A stretch of 64,000 nucleotides of DNA from Pelagisphaera sp964404745 (GTDB lineage: Bacteria; Verrucomicrobiota; Verrucomicrobiia; Opitutales; Opitutaceae): positions 105,314 through 169,313 of the forward strand of contig CAYOLG010000002.1 in assembly GCA_964404745.1 (NCBI GenBank), given 5' to 3'. A model generated the notes under the pieces. It was not told the origin of the DNA and made no database searches. It worked only from the letters and a program-made list of their open reading frames with translations. Both the position numbers and the translations under genes were made by a program. This document shows positions 9,529-18,283 of the stretch, in pieces (the first letter of the stretch is position 1; each line of letters starts with the position of its first letter).

Positions 9529-10460
9529 CTAGCACATCATGTACAGCCCGTCTGTCCATTGGGCAAAGGCCTTTAATTCCTGCTGGTCGATGTATTCCTG
9601 AACAAGCCACTCGATAAAGCGCCCGCCAGCTTTGTCGGCGATTGGAAAGCCTCCGCCGAGCCTGGGATTGATTTCAATGACTTCGAGGCTACTGGATTCC
9701 TCTTCATAGAAGACCTGTACATTGATTGGCCCGCGGGCTCCTTCAAGTGCAGAACCGATGGAATAAGAAAGATCCAGCAGAGCAGGAATTCGAACGGCTG
9801 TGGCTTTAACGGACTCGTCGCTTTGAACCGAGGTCCTCTGATGCGGTATGGAGCAGATGCAAGTTTCGTCTCGAGATAGTTAGCTGTTAATCGTGTACTC
9901 GGCTCCTTGTGCGATCCGCTGTCCCAGATTCCCGACGCAGCGGGTTAAGTCCGACAACTGATCGAGTCGATCGACGACATGGATTCCAGAACTGGGCGAT
10001 CCGCCAATGGGCTTGGCAATGAAAGGCAGATGTTCTTCGGCAATTTTGATAGAATTGGAGTCCAAGGGGAACGAAAAGGGGTGGGAAAGCCGTGATTTTC
10101 GAGGAATTCGTAGGTCTTCAATTTATTGGTACAAATCGAAATAGTCGCTTCTGATGATATGGCGATGTGAACACCGTTTTCCTTGAATTCGCTCTGGGCT
10201 TCGGCAAGCGGTCCGAGGTCGCTGTGTCTCGCAGGTATGACCAGCCTGATCTTGTTGGCTAGGCAATAGTCGAGCAAAGAGCCGGTCCAGTGGGTTTCTT
10301 CCATAACGATTGCCTGGAATCGATCGACGGCATGGCGAGTCGACACGTTGGATTGGCTATCTACCGCATGAAGCGTGGCGCCAAGCCTTCTCGCTGACAG
10401 AGCCGCTATGCGGGGAAGGGCCACCTTGCTGCCAGGAGAAAGTAGTAGAAGGCCGGTTAT
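9529..10460 (-). pseudogene. broken ATP-grasp (CarB/PylC-like) ligase gene
   Basis: Joining frames gives a protein of about 310 residues. The N-terminus reads ITGLLLLSPGSKVALPRIAA, as in ATP-grasp enzymes with a Rossmann-like first domain. It continues with LPFIAKPIGGSPSSGIHVVD (ATP-binding lysine region) and ends with SLEVIEINPRLGGGFPIADK, the metal-binding ExNPR motif. Three lesions are visible: the expected start codon is ATA (10458-10460), a one-base frameshift lies near 10070-10085, and an in-frame TAA lies at 9880-9882. The family joins carboxylates to amines using ATP; the substrate is unknown. It lies beside the flagellin genes. Confidence 0.8.
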
Positions 10461-10506
10461 TTAGGGAGCTTGATTAGGGGAAGAGCTTCTGTGCTACCCG
10501 AGATTG

Positions 10507-10541
10507 TTTAAAAAAAGTGGCTCTCCTGCGGAGAGCCACTT
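10507..10541 (-). terminator. intrinsic terminator of the flagellin gene
   Basis: On the minus strand a perfect 12-bp stem (AAGTGGCTCTCC paired with its complement) with a 3-base loop spans 10515-10541. It is followed by a U-run encoded by the A-run at 10507-10516. It lies 22 bases after the flagellin stop. Confidence 0.88.
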
Positions 10542-10563
10542 GAAGAATTTGGATGAGTCGGAA

Positions 10564-11373
10564 TTACGCAAGCAATTGCAGAGCAATCGCACTGGAAGCA
10601 TTCGCTTGGCCAAGCATAGCGGAGCCGGCCTGAACGAGGATGCTGGCGCGGGCCAACTGAGCCGATTCGGTGGCGACGTCCACATCGATGATGCGGCTGT
10701 TAGCAGCTTCGAGGTTTTGCTTGTTGATCGTAAGCATTTCCGATGCGAAGGACAGCTGGCTCGATTGAGCTCCGTTTTCAGCACGAAGAGTAGCAACGTT
10801 TTCAATTGCAGTCGTCAGCTGAGCGAGCGTGAAGTCACCCAAGTCGGTGGCGCCTGTTACAGCAGTAACCGCGTTGCCTAAAGCAGCTTGGTTAATGTCG
10901 ACGGTGCCTGCTCCATCTTCGGTAGTGCCAACGGCAAGTGTAGAGGCGGAAGCCCCTGCGGTGAAGAGGGAGACTCCATTGAACGTTTCGCTAGAGATAG
11001 CGGTAAGCTGCGCTTTCAAAGCGTCGAATTCCGTATCGTAATTAGCGATGTCCGTAGAGTTTTTGGTGACGTCGGCCGCAAGCGTCTTCAACTCAGACAT
11101 GCGGTCGAGGATTTTACCAGCTGTTTGAAAGCCACCGTCTTGTGTCTGTAGAAACGACCGCGCATTGGCCAAGTTCGTGCTTACCGCATCAGTACGCTTG
11201 ATGGCGGCGCTCAGTTTCATGGATACTGCGAGTCCCCCTGCATCGTCGGCAGGAGAAGTTATCTTTAGACCGCTAGACAAGCGGTTTAGGCTCTGCTGCA
11301 GCATGGCGTTGCTGCGGTTGAGGTTGTTTGTCGCAGCGGTGGCTGCGGAATTTGTGTTTATTGTAACTGACAT
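10564..11373 (-). CDS. fliC: flagellin
   Basis: 269 residues, a short flagellin with almost only the conserved D0/D1 domains. The N-terminus MSVTINTNSAATAATNNLNR and LNRLSSGLKITSPADDAGGL are typical, as is the C-terminal SRIIDVDVATESAQLARASI ending in QANASSAIALQLLA. It forms the filament outside the cell after type III export. The start is ATG 11373 with AAGGA eight bases upstream. A sigma-54-like promoter sits just ahead, and a strong intrinsic terminator follows. A related copy at 11944-12622 is broken, so this appears to be the only working flagellin in the window. Confidence 0.95.
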   Translation of the reverse strand: MSVTINTNSAATAATNNLNRSNAMLQQSLNRLSSGLKITSPADDAGGLAVSMKLSAAIKRTDAVSTNLANARSFLQTQDGGFQTAGKILDRMSELKTLAADVTKNSTDIANYDTEFDALKAQLTAISSETFNGVSLFTAGASASTLAVGTTEDGAGTVDINQAALGNAVTAVTGATDLGDFTLAQLTTAIENVATLRAENGAQSSQLSFASEMLTINKQNLEAANSRIIDVDVATESAQLARASILVQAGSAMLGQANASSAIALQLLA

Positions 11374-11396
11374 ATTATATCATCCTTGATTTTAGC

Positions 11397-11412
11397 TGCG
11401 ACATCCGTGCCG
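11397..11412 (-). promoter_or_regulatory. candidate sigma-54 promoter of the flagellin gene
   Basis: Minus-strand CGGCACGGATGTCGCA matches the -24/-12 consensus TGGCACG-N4-TTGCA at 10 of 12 positions with the correct GG-N10-GC spacing. A sigma-54 activator gene is nearby (22480-23997). The implied transcript start is only about 14 bases ahead of the ATG, so the leader would be very short, which is a reason for caution. The rest of the 11374-11892 gap shows no gene. Confidence 0.45.
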
Positions 11413-11892
11413 CGGCGCGTCTGTTGGTTAGCGCCAGACAGCGCTCTCCTTCCAGAAGCGGAAGAAATTCAGGCCAGACGGATCAGTTGCGCCCGGCTGG
11501 CTGGAAAGTTCTATTCGAATTCTACTATCATCTGTAATCTGTATTGGGTTGGTCGGTCGGCTTGGTTGCTTTAGATGCAGGATTGATTTCGATTCGTAAT
11601 TGAGCGCGAAATACGCTTTGAATTATTATCTGTCTGTATCGCGCGGCCAGGTGTTTCGTTTAACCTTTTGAGTGGCATTACTCAAATGGCATGAGTAATT
11701 TCCGCAGGCTTTCGTTTGGTGGATCGGCGTTTTCCAGTTCCGAAGGCTTTCCGTTGCATGTTCGAGTCCGAATCGGCGAGCAGGTTGTTTACGCGGATAA
11801 TCGAGCGAACGGAGCCAGTCCTTCGCTATGGTTGGGGACAATGCCAATCGAGATCCCGGTATCTACAATTTTGGTACTGATTCTACTTGCTC

Positions 11893-11927
11893 AAAAAAAT
11901 AGGCCCCCCGTTCGAAAGCGAGGGGCC
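11893..11927 (-). terminator. intrinsic terminator after the second flagellin copy
   Basis: On the minus strand, GGCCCC (from 11922-11927) pairs with GGGGCC (from 11902-11907) around a loop containing TTCGAA. A U-run encoded by the A-run at 11893-11899 follows. It lies just downstream of the broken flagellin copy. Confidence 0.75.
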
Positions 11928-11943
11928 GATGCCGTAGCAGTAA

Positions 11944-12622
11944 CTAATCCAAAAGTTGTAGGGCGATTTGAGAGGAGGCGTTTGCCTGGCCGAGAATTGA
12001 CGCGCCGGCTTGGACCAGGATGTTCATCCGAGCTAATTGAGTGGACTCTTGAGCTACGTCGACATCGATGATTCGGCTATTCGCCGCTTCCAGATTCTCT
12101 TTATTGGTTACGAGCAGATCGGAAGCGAACGATAGCCTATTCGACTGAGCTCCGTTTTCGGCTCGCAGGGTAGCGACTGCTTCGATGCCACAGGTGATAT
12201 GCGATATTGCCAGGGTGGCGAGATCCGAGGCTCCGGTGATGGACGTTAGATCGTTGCCCAGAGAGGCCTGATCAATGTCTACGGTTGTCCCGCCGTCTTG
12301 CATTGTGGCCACGGCCAGGGTAGTAGCAATCAACCCAAAAGGTGAACAGGGACACACCGTTGAAGGTTTCGCAGGAGATAGCCGCGAGCTGCGTTTGCAA
12401 GAACGATTGGGCATTGGCTATATTGGTTATGACGGCGCTGGTACGATTGATCGTAGCCGATAGTTTTATGGAGACAGCCAATCCGCCAGCCTCATCGGAC
12501 GGTTAGACTACCTTTATATCGCTTAAGAGTCTATTGAGACTCTTTTGGAGCATTTGATTGCTCTTGGCGAGGTTGTTTGACGCAACTGTAGCTGGGCTAT
12601 TAGTATTGATCACTACAGACAT
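11944..12622 (-). pseudogene. second flagellin gene, broken
   Basis: Clearly a paralogue of the flagellin at 10564-11373. The N-terminus MSVVINTNSPATVASNNLAK and the C-terminus SRIIDVDVAQESTQLARMNI...IALQLLD are preserved. Lesions: an in-frame TAA at 12503-12505 where the intact copy has a serine codon (IKVV then PSDEAGGL), loss of 44 codons between FLQTQ and LAAISCETFNG relative to the intact copy, and a frameshift after GVSLFT. A good ribosome-binding site (AAGGAAG) and a terminator remain. The gene cannot encode a filament subunit without recoding. Confidence 0.9.
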
Positions 12623-12646
12623 TTTTAACTTCCTTGTTTTTTTGGT

Positions 12647-12662
12647 TGCGGTGACCGTGTTT
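12647..12662 (-). promoter_or_regulatory. degenerate counterpart of the flagellin sigma-54-like promoter
   Basis: Minus-strand AAACACGGTCACCGCA aligns with the CGGCACGGATGTCGCA element of the intact flagellin. It lies at a similar distance from AAGGA, but the essential -24 GG is AA. It is probably a decayed promoter of the flagellin pseudogene. Confidence 0.3.
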
Positions 12663-12908
12663 CGACGGGTTTTTTGATTTCGTATTAGCCGCACGTGTAA
12701 CTCAATGAGCTACGCCCTCTAGTATCTGTTGCTCGGGAAGAACTTTAGAGGAAATCTACGGGATTCGAGCGGAATTTGTCTAGGGACCAGGTGAATACCC
12801 TATCCGGGCGCTGAGTTGCGGACTTCAAACGGTCCACGCGGCGAGATCGCTTCATCGAATATCGTTATGAAGCTTGCGTCTTGTTCCGAGCCTGTAGGAT
12901 GTGCTTTA

Positions 12909-13502
12909 GTGAAGCGAAAGATTCTAGGTCTCGTGCTCGCGGGTGGGAAAAGCAAACGCTTTGGCCAGGACAAGGCGTCTTACGCGTTCCATGACGGCGT
13001 TTGCCAATTGGATTACGCTACGCGCTTGTTGGACGCGTTCTGTTCAAAGGTGGCTGTTTCCGTTAGCGGTGGCCAGCCGAGCACTTTTGCGGAAGAGGGT
13101 GGCGTTTACGACCTGATAAAAGACCGAGCGGGAGTTGAGGGGCCGATAGGCGGCGTTCTATCCGGCTTGGCGGAGGCTCGTGGAATGGGCCTATTCGTGA
13201 TCGCTTGCGATATGCCTCTTCTCGATGCGAGTCTCGTTTTGCGATTGCTGACCCAGCGGGACGAAAGTCGACTAGCGACTTGCTATTTAGCATCCGATCG
13301 GAAGCCTGAGCCCTTGTGCGCTATTTATGAGCCCCATTGCCTTACCGCCCTTGAAAGGCATGTCGAGTCCGGGTATTCGAGTTTGCGACGATTTTTGATG
13401 GATGAGAATGTATTAATGGTTCCTTGCCGGTCGCCTGAATTGCTTACCAGCCTGAATACTCGGGAAGACGTGGAGCGCTTGCAGTCGATGGTTTCTAAGT
13501 AA
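12909..13502 (+). CDS. mobA: molybdenum cofactor guanylyltransferase MobA-like
   Basis: About 197 residues. Starts of this family carry an LAGG nucleotide-binding motif, seen here as ILGLVLAGGKSKRFGQDKAS. DRAGVEGPIGGVLSGLAEA and the metal-binding FVIACDMPLLD follow, so the catalytic parts are present. MobA attaches GMP to molybdopterin in the cytoplasm. I chose GTG 12909 (AGGA nine bases upstream); ATG 12867 or an earlier start would add a non-conserved extension. A MOSC-domain gene follows 17 bases after the stop, consistent with a molybdenum cofactor pair inserted between flagellar genes. Confidence 0.8.
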   Translation: MKRKILGLVLAGGKSKRFGQDKASYAFHDGVCQLDYATRLLDAFCSKVAVSVSGGQPSTFAEEGGVYDLIKDRAGVEGPIGGVLSGLAEARGMGLFVIACDMPLLDASLVLRLLTQRDESRLATCYLASDRKPEPLCAIYEPHCLTALERHVESGYSSLRRFLMDENVLMVPCRSPELLTSLNTREDVERLQSMVSK

Positions 13503-13519
13503 AAAGTCTGGGATTCAAG

Positions 13520-14014
13520 ATGCAGAGCGACAGTCCTAAAATTCTCGAGATTTGCGTATCGCCGGGCCACGATTTCAAGGGCCGGCATGGCAAGAGTAGG
13601 CTGAGAAACGAATCGATCAGCTTGGATGCCGTCGAATGCGTAGCGGGCAAAGGTTTGCGGGGGGATCGGTTTTTCGACTACAAATCCGATTTCAAGGGGC
13701 AAATCACCTTTTTCGATAAGGCAGTTGCCGATGATTTGCGAGAACGCCTGGGATTGGATTCGCTCGATCTCTCTCAAACTCGCCGAAACGTTCTAATCGC
13801 TGGGGTCGAGCTAGACCGATTGATTGGCAAACAGTTTTCCTTAGGCGACGTTGTATTCGCTGGAGCGGAGGAATGCGCTCCCTGCTATTGGATGAACGAA
13901 GCATTGGGCCAGGGCGCGGAAGAGATGCTGAAAGGACGAGGTGGCCTCAGGTGCCGGATTCTCTCTACTGGCGTCCTGAAAGTGGGCAAGATCGATATCC
14001 GCGAGATCGAATAA
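13520..14014 (+). CDS. MOSC-domain protein
   Basis: 164 residues. MOSC domains bind molybdenum cofactor or transfer sulfur. The core is visible: AVECVAGKGLRGDRFFDYK, then QITFFDKAVADDLRERLGL, SQTRRNVLIAGVELDRLIGK and the cysteine-containing EECAPCYWMNEALGQGAEEM. The order and the near C-terminal cysteine agree with stand-alone YiiM-like or MOSC proteins. It follows mobA and is three bases ahead of the next gene, so mobA-MOSC-14018 is likely one transcript. The exact reaction is not known from sequence. Confidence 0.8.
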   Translation: MQSDSPKILEICVSPGHDFKGRHGKSRLRNESISLDAVECVAGKGLRGDRFFDYKSDFKGQITFFDKAVADDLRERLGLDSLDLSQTRRNVLIAGVELDRLIGKQFSLGDVVFAGAEECAPCYWMNEALGQGAEEMLKGRGGLRCRILSTGVLKVGKIDIREIE

Positions 14015-14017
14015 GGG

Positions 14018-14359
14018 ATGGCTATTGGTACGGTAATTCTAGATACGGAAAAAGTCGATTTCGAAGGCGAAACGCCAAGTTCCGTTTCAGACCTATGGGC
14101 TTTAATCGAGAGCTTTCTTGGTCAATCGAATCGAGTGATCGACGCGTTTATCTTTGATGGCGAGGCTTGGAGTACGGAACTAGGAGAGCCACTCGAATCC
14201 TGTCGAGAGGTCAGGATCGCCTCCGTTCCTGAAGTCGAAAAGCTGTCTCAGTTGGTGGATCAGTTGTTTGCCGAGGAAGACAAACTGATCGAGCTATGGC
14301 GAAAGGGGGCATCGGAAGCCCTGCCCCTACCTTGGTGGGACTTCCAGCAGCGGGCTTAG
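14018..14359 (+). CDS. unknown protein (possibly N-terminal half of a split gene)
   Basis: 113 residues, not recognised. A beta-rich N-terminal half (GTVILDTEKVDFEGETPSSV; VIDAFIFDGEAW) is followed by a helix-forming C-terminal half. ATG 14018 has AAGGG directly upstream. The stop TAG 14357-14359 is in the same frame as the next open segment (14366-14626). The pair may once have been a single gene of about 202 codons, now split by a nonsense codon. It lies directly ahead of a broken DUF115 gene, so a role linked to flagellin modification is possible but unproven. Confidence 0.5.
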   Translation: MAIGTVILDTEKVDFEGETPSSVSDLWALIESFLGQSNRVIDAFIFDGEAWSTELGEPLESCREVRIASVPEVEKLSQLVDQLFAEEDKLIELWRKGASEALPLPWWDFQQRA

Positions 14360-14365
14360 GAAATC

Positions 14366-14626
14366 TTGAATGAGCCCCAGCCATTTATTCGGTGTATCCA
14401 AGAGTTGAGCTTGTTTGGACGGGAGAAGCAAGCGGGTTGGGAAGGCCAGTTGAGCCAGGCTGAAGGGAAGCTATGCGAATGCCTGAACTCGGTAATCGAC
14501 CATTTTGAGAGTGGAGATTGCGTCGGTTACTCGGATGCCTCAGCGAGATTGGCGTCTACAGCGCTGCAGCGCGTATTCGAAACGTTGTTGCGGGATACGA
14601 AGCCGGTGTTGCAAGCGGGAATGTAG
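14366..14626 (+). CDS. unknown helical protein (possibly C-terminal half of a split gene)
   Basis: 86 codons from a TTG at 14366, in the same frame as 14018-14359. It is predicted all-helical (ECLNSVIDHFESGDCVGYSD; LASTALQRVFETLLRDTKPV), as in small flagellar chaperone-like proteins, but no family is recognised. The absence of an ATG and the frame continuity with the preceding segment favour a fragment. The stop is one base before the expected start of the DUF115 pseudogene. Confidence 0.4.
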   Translation: MNEPQPFIRCIQELSLFGREKQAGWEGQLSQAEGKLCECLNSVIDHFESGDCVGYSDASARLASTALQRVFETLLRDTKPVLQAGM

Positions 14627-14627
14627 A

Positions 14628-16398
14628 ATTAGCGAGGAGCAAAAGGCGACAAGCGCCTTTAATGAGCGATTTCCAGCTTTAGCTGTTTGCCTGAATCAAG
14701 TCTCTCTTCGAGGACCTGGGGTTGCGGATTATGCTGCTGTCATTAGCAGATCGACCGATTGGGATGCTTTGGTCTCTCGTTGGCTGGAAGGTATCGATTT
14801 GGAAGCTAACACGGTTTACGCGGTGGCGGGATTCGGAAATGGATTCCATATTGCAGCCCCTCTGGATCGGTTGCCTGACAGCTCGTTCATATTTTGCGCC
14901 GAACCGCAAGCGGAAGCGATTTGCAAGATGGTTGATAGCGAGAGAGCGGAATCCCTTTTTAGCGATCCGCGATTCTACCCCGGGGTCGGGGATCTGGATG
15001 CGGATTTTTTCGAGTCCTTGTCGAAATTCCCCTCCTTGGAGATCACGAATGCCAGGCCTTTGGTATTTGCCCCGCTTTACAATCTGTATCCAGAATTTTA
15101 TAATCGATTCCTTTCAGAATTCCCCAAATCTTTGGAATACGGGAGGAAACTGGTTGGCACAAGTGTAATTGGGTCTGGCCTTTGGCAGGCGAACACTTTA
15201 GCGAACGCCCAGACACTTATTAATGCTCTGGAACTAAAGGCCGCTGCCGGCAATTTCCAGGGGTGCGTCGCTATTCTCGTCGCCGCCGGTCCATCCGTGG
15301 ATGGAGCCATTGATTTTATTCGGGCTCGAGCGGACGACTGTTTGATTATAGCGGTTAATTCCTCCTATCGAGCTTTGCGTAATGCGGGGATCGTTCCCCA
15401 TTTCGTGATTGCCGCCGACCCGTATGAATTTACCGGCAAATGGTTTGAAGGAGTACCTTGCGACGATTCGATTCTCATCGCCCCTTTCATGGTATACCCG
15501 CCTGTTGTTAAAAGATTCTGCGGGCGTATACTTACTTGGTCGTTGAACAATCTCTTGGCGTCCTATCTCCGTTTAACGAGTGGGCTGGATCTGGGTTCGG
15601 AGGTTACTGAGTTGGGGACGGTTTTGGCATGCGTGTTCGACATTGCCAAACTCTTTGGGCCCCGGGCGATCGTATTCGCGGGTCAAGATTTAGCTGCGTG
15701 ACCGGACGACCGGATGCACGCGAGCGATTCCTTCTATTCGGATATGGGCGGAGACCAGCTCAAGTCGCAAGCGTATCGGGTGCTTCCTAGCAACGAAGGA
15801 AGAGAACTTAAGGTCGAGAGCAAATTGTTTGTGTACCTGAAACGCTTGGAGTCCCTTGCCAAAATCCACGGCAGCGAAATCGGTCTATACAATTTGTCCC
15901 ATTCAGCGGCCAAAACCGAAGGCATTCCATATGTCGACTCTCAAAAGATGGCAAATCGGTTTAGCGGAGAATCTCGAGAACGGATTTCCCAGGGAATCGA
16001 GAAAGCCAAAGCGGCGATCCGCGACGCGAGCGATGTTAGGGGAAAGCTGGCCGAGTCGCTGAACCGATTGGCACCCTTTGCGAAATCGGTGTGTTCCCTT
16101 GCCCTGCAAAGCGCCGTGGAGTTGAAGGCGGCCCTAGAATCGGGGAGCAACGAGTTGGAAAAGAGGGGGTCAATATGCCTTAAAAACGCATCAAGAGCTA
16201 GAAAGGCTCTTCGAGAAGAATCCTGATCCGAAAAAACTGCTGGAGGATGGGGCTCTCAAATACGAGCTGGCATTGTCCCGGTAGGCGATCGGCTGGATGG
16301 AGAAAGGCGTTGATGATCAATTGCGGAGCGCAAAAGAGCTTCATGAGCGGCTTTGGGCTTTGCCAGAGGGGTGGTTTTCCTTTCTCAAGGCGGTTTAA
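14628..16398 (+). pseudogene. broken DUF115 / Maf-type flagellin-modification gene
   Basis: The joined translation matches motility-associated (Maf) proteins with a DUF115/MptE-like domain: NERFPALAVCLNQ at the start, CVAILVAAGPSVDGAIDFIR and VPHFVIAADPYEFTGKWFEG in the middle, and ELGTVLACVFDIAKLFGPRA with GQDLA. Maf proteins are thought to transfer nonulosonic acids to flagellin. Lesions: the expected start position holds ATT (14628-14630), an in-frame TGA lies at 15699-15701 right after GQDLAA, an indel lies in the G-run near 16165, and TAG (about 16279) and TAA (16396) follow in the shifted frame. It lies directly upstream of fliD. Confidence 0.82.
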
Positions 16399-16525
16399 GC
16401 GTCGCGGAAGCAGCTTGGATAGAGGAAAGAGCCTATTCCTTTTAGGGTGAATCTGATGAAAAGCCGGTTTTTGGCTAAAGTTACTCATATCGCTGTCGAA
16501 GCCAATATTGCCGAGGCGGTAGTAT

Positions 16526-18262
16526 ATGCAGTTTCAACTAGCAGGGTTAGCGAGTGGATTTGATTGGAGGGTGATGATCGACCAGTTGATGGAGATCGAA
16601 CGCATCCCCCAAGCGCGCCTGCGTGAAGACCAGTCTGAGAATACCGACAAGAAAGATTCCTTGCAGAGGGTCGACACAAAGCTCCAGGCCCTTAAGACTT
16701 CAGTTTCCGGTTTCAACGACGGTGTGCTCTACAATTCCAAGGCTGTAACGCTTTCTGACGAAACCTTGGGTATAATCGCTTCGGCTGGCACTTCCGCCCA
16801 GGAAGGCTCGTATAATATAGACGTCACTCAGCTAGCGACCTCCTCCAAACGGAACGGGAACACGGATGTTGGCGGCACGATCGGGTCGGCTGATACGCTC
16901 ATCTCTAGTTTGAATCTGTCTACGGAAATCACCGAAGGCACGTTCTTCATAAATGGGCAGGAAATCACCATCCAGGAGACCGATACCCTGCAAGACGTCT
17001 TTGACGGAATCTCCATAGCCACGAGTGGAGTCGTTTCAGCCTCTTACGACGAGATTGCGGATAAAGTGACGCTAACAAGCTCGTCAGGGGAATTGGAGCT
17101 CGGCGGATCGAGCGATTCCAGCAACTTTCTCGCGGCTCTTAAATTAGAGCAAATCGAGATGGTCAGCTCGGGCGGAGGATCCACTTCAGTAAGCAGTTCC
17201 GGCACGTTAGGCGTGGTCGATCTCAATAGTTCGATTGCTTCCAGTGGAATCGGGGGAGGAAGCCCTATTTCCGGTTCCGGAACGATCACCATTAACGGGG
17301 TGGCAATCTCCTTTGATGCGGATTCGGAAAGTATGAATGCCCTGATGACCCGAGTAAACGAGTCGGCTGCCAACGTTACCATGACTTACGATTCTTCCGC
17401 CGATCAGTTTAGAATCGTCAACAATTCGACGGGAGCCTTGGAAATGCCGGTCATCGACAGCGATAACGGGCTTATGGCAGAACTGGGTCTCGATGGTTAC
17501 GCCACCGTAGGGCAGGACTTGCGGTTTTCGATCGATGGCGGGGCTACTTTGTCCAGCCGATCCAATGTGATATCTGAAAGTGACCATGGTATCCAGAGTC
17601 TAGATATAACGATTTCTGAGATTGGCTCCCAAAACATTGGGATCAGCCGGGATTCCGAAGCGCTTAGCGAGCAGATCAATAGCTTCATAGCGACTTTTAA
17701 CGATATCCAGGACTACATTCTGGAAGAGACTAAAGTTACCGTTGAAGAAACGGAAGTCACGCGGGGCAACTTGGCGGGCAACCGGGAGATCTCCCAATTG
17801 GACTCCCAATTGAGATCCTTGGCCTTTAGGCAAATTGAGGGCTTGGGGGGAGACATATTCCGCTTGGAGCACATCGGTATCGACTTTATAAGCGGAACCT
17901 CAAAGCTGGAGATCAAGGACGCGTCCAAGCTGGAATCAGCCTTGGCGGCCAATCTAGATAAGCTGGAGGATCTATTTACCGGGGATATTGACGGCGACGG
18001 CGATACTAGCGAGTCATTCACTGCCCGGATGGATGAATTTATCGAGAACTTCACCGCGGATGGTGGAATTCTGGATACGCAAATCAATACGCTGACGGAA
18101 CAAAACAGCGACATTGACTCGCAAATCGAAGAGATGGAGCGACGTCTCGAGTTCACACGACAGGCATTGGAGGCCAGTTTTATTGCCATGGAAGAGGCGC
18201 AATCTAATATACAGCAGCAAGCCAACGCGCTAGCGGGCTTATCGCTGCCACAGCCGCAGTAA
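16526..18262 (+). CDS. fliD: flagellar filament cap protein FliD
   Basis: 578 residues, normal for FliD/HAP2, which caps the filament and helps flagellin polymerise. The N-terminal D0 motif QLAGLASGFDWRVMIDQLME and the following coiled region are typical. A middle domain with INGQEITIQETDTLQDVFDG and a repeated TITINGVAISFDADSES-like segment is as in FliD. The C-terminal helices end in an anchor (MERRLEFTRQALEASFIAME). The frame is intact, in contrast to the preceding gene. It lies 22 bases before the lipoprotein gene. Confidence 0.93.
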   Translation: MQFQLAGLASGFDWRVMIDQLMEIERIPQARLREDQSENTDKKDSLQRVDTKLQALKTSVSGFNDGVLYNSKAVTLSDETLGIIASAGTSAQEGSYNIDVTQLATSSKRNGNTDVGGTIGSADTLISSLNLSTEITEGTFFINGQEITIQETDTLQDVFDGISIATSGVVSASYDEIADKVTLTSSSGELELGGSSDSSNFLAALKLEQIEMVSSGGGSTSVSSSGTLGVVDLNSSIASSGIGGGSPISGSGTITINGVAISFDADSESMNALMTRVNESAANVTMTYDSSADQFRIVNNSTGALEMPVIDSDNGLMAELGLDGYATVGQDLRFSIDGGATLSSRSNVISESDHGIQSLDITISEIGSQNIGISRDSEALSEQINSFIATFNDIQDYILEETKVTVEETEVTRGNLAGNREISQLDSQLRSLAFRQIEGLGGDIFRLEHIGIDFISGTSKLEIKDASKLESALAANLDKLEDLFTGDIDGDGDTSESFTARMDEFIENFTADGGILDTQINTLTEQNSDIDSQIEEMERRLEFTRQALEASFIAMEEAQSNIQQQANALAGLSLPQPQ

Positions 18263-18283
18263 TTTTGTATCTCTCCCACAGGC

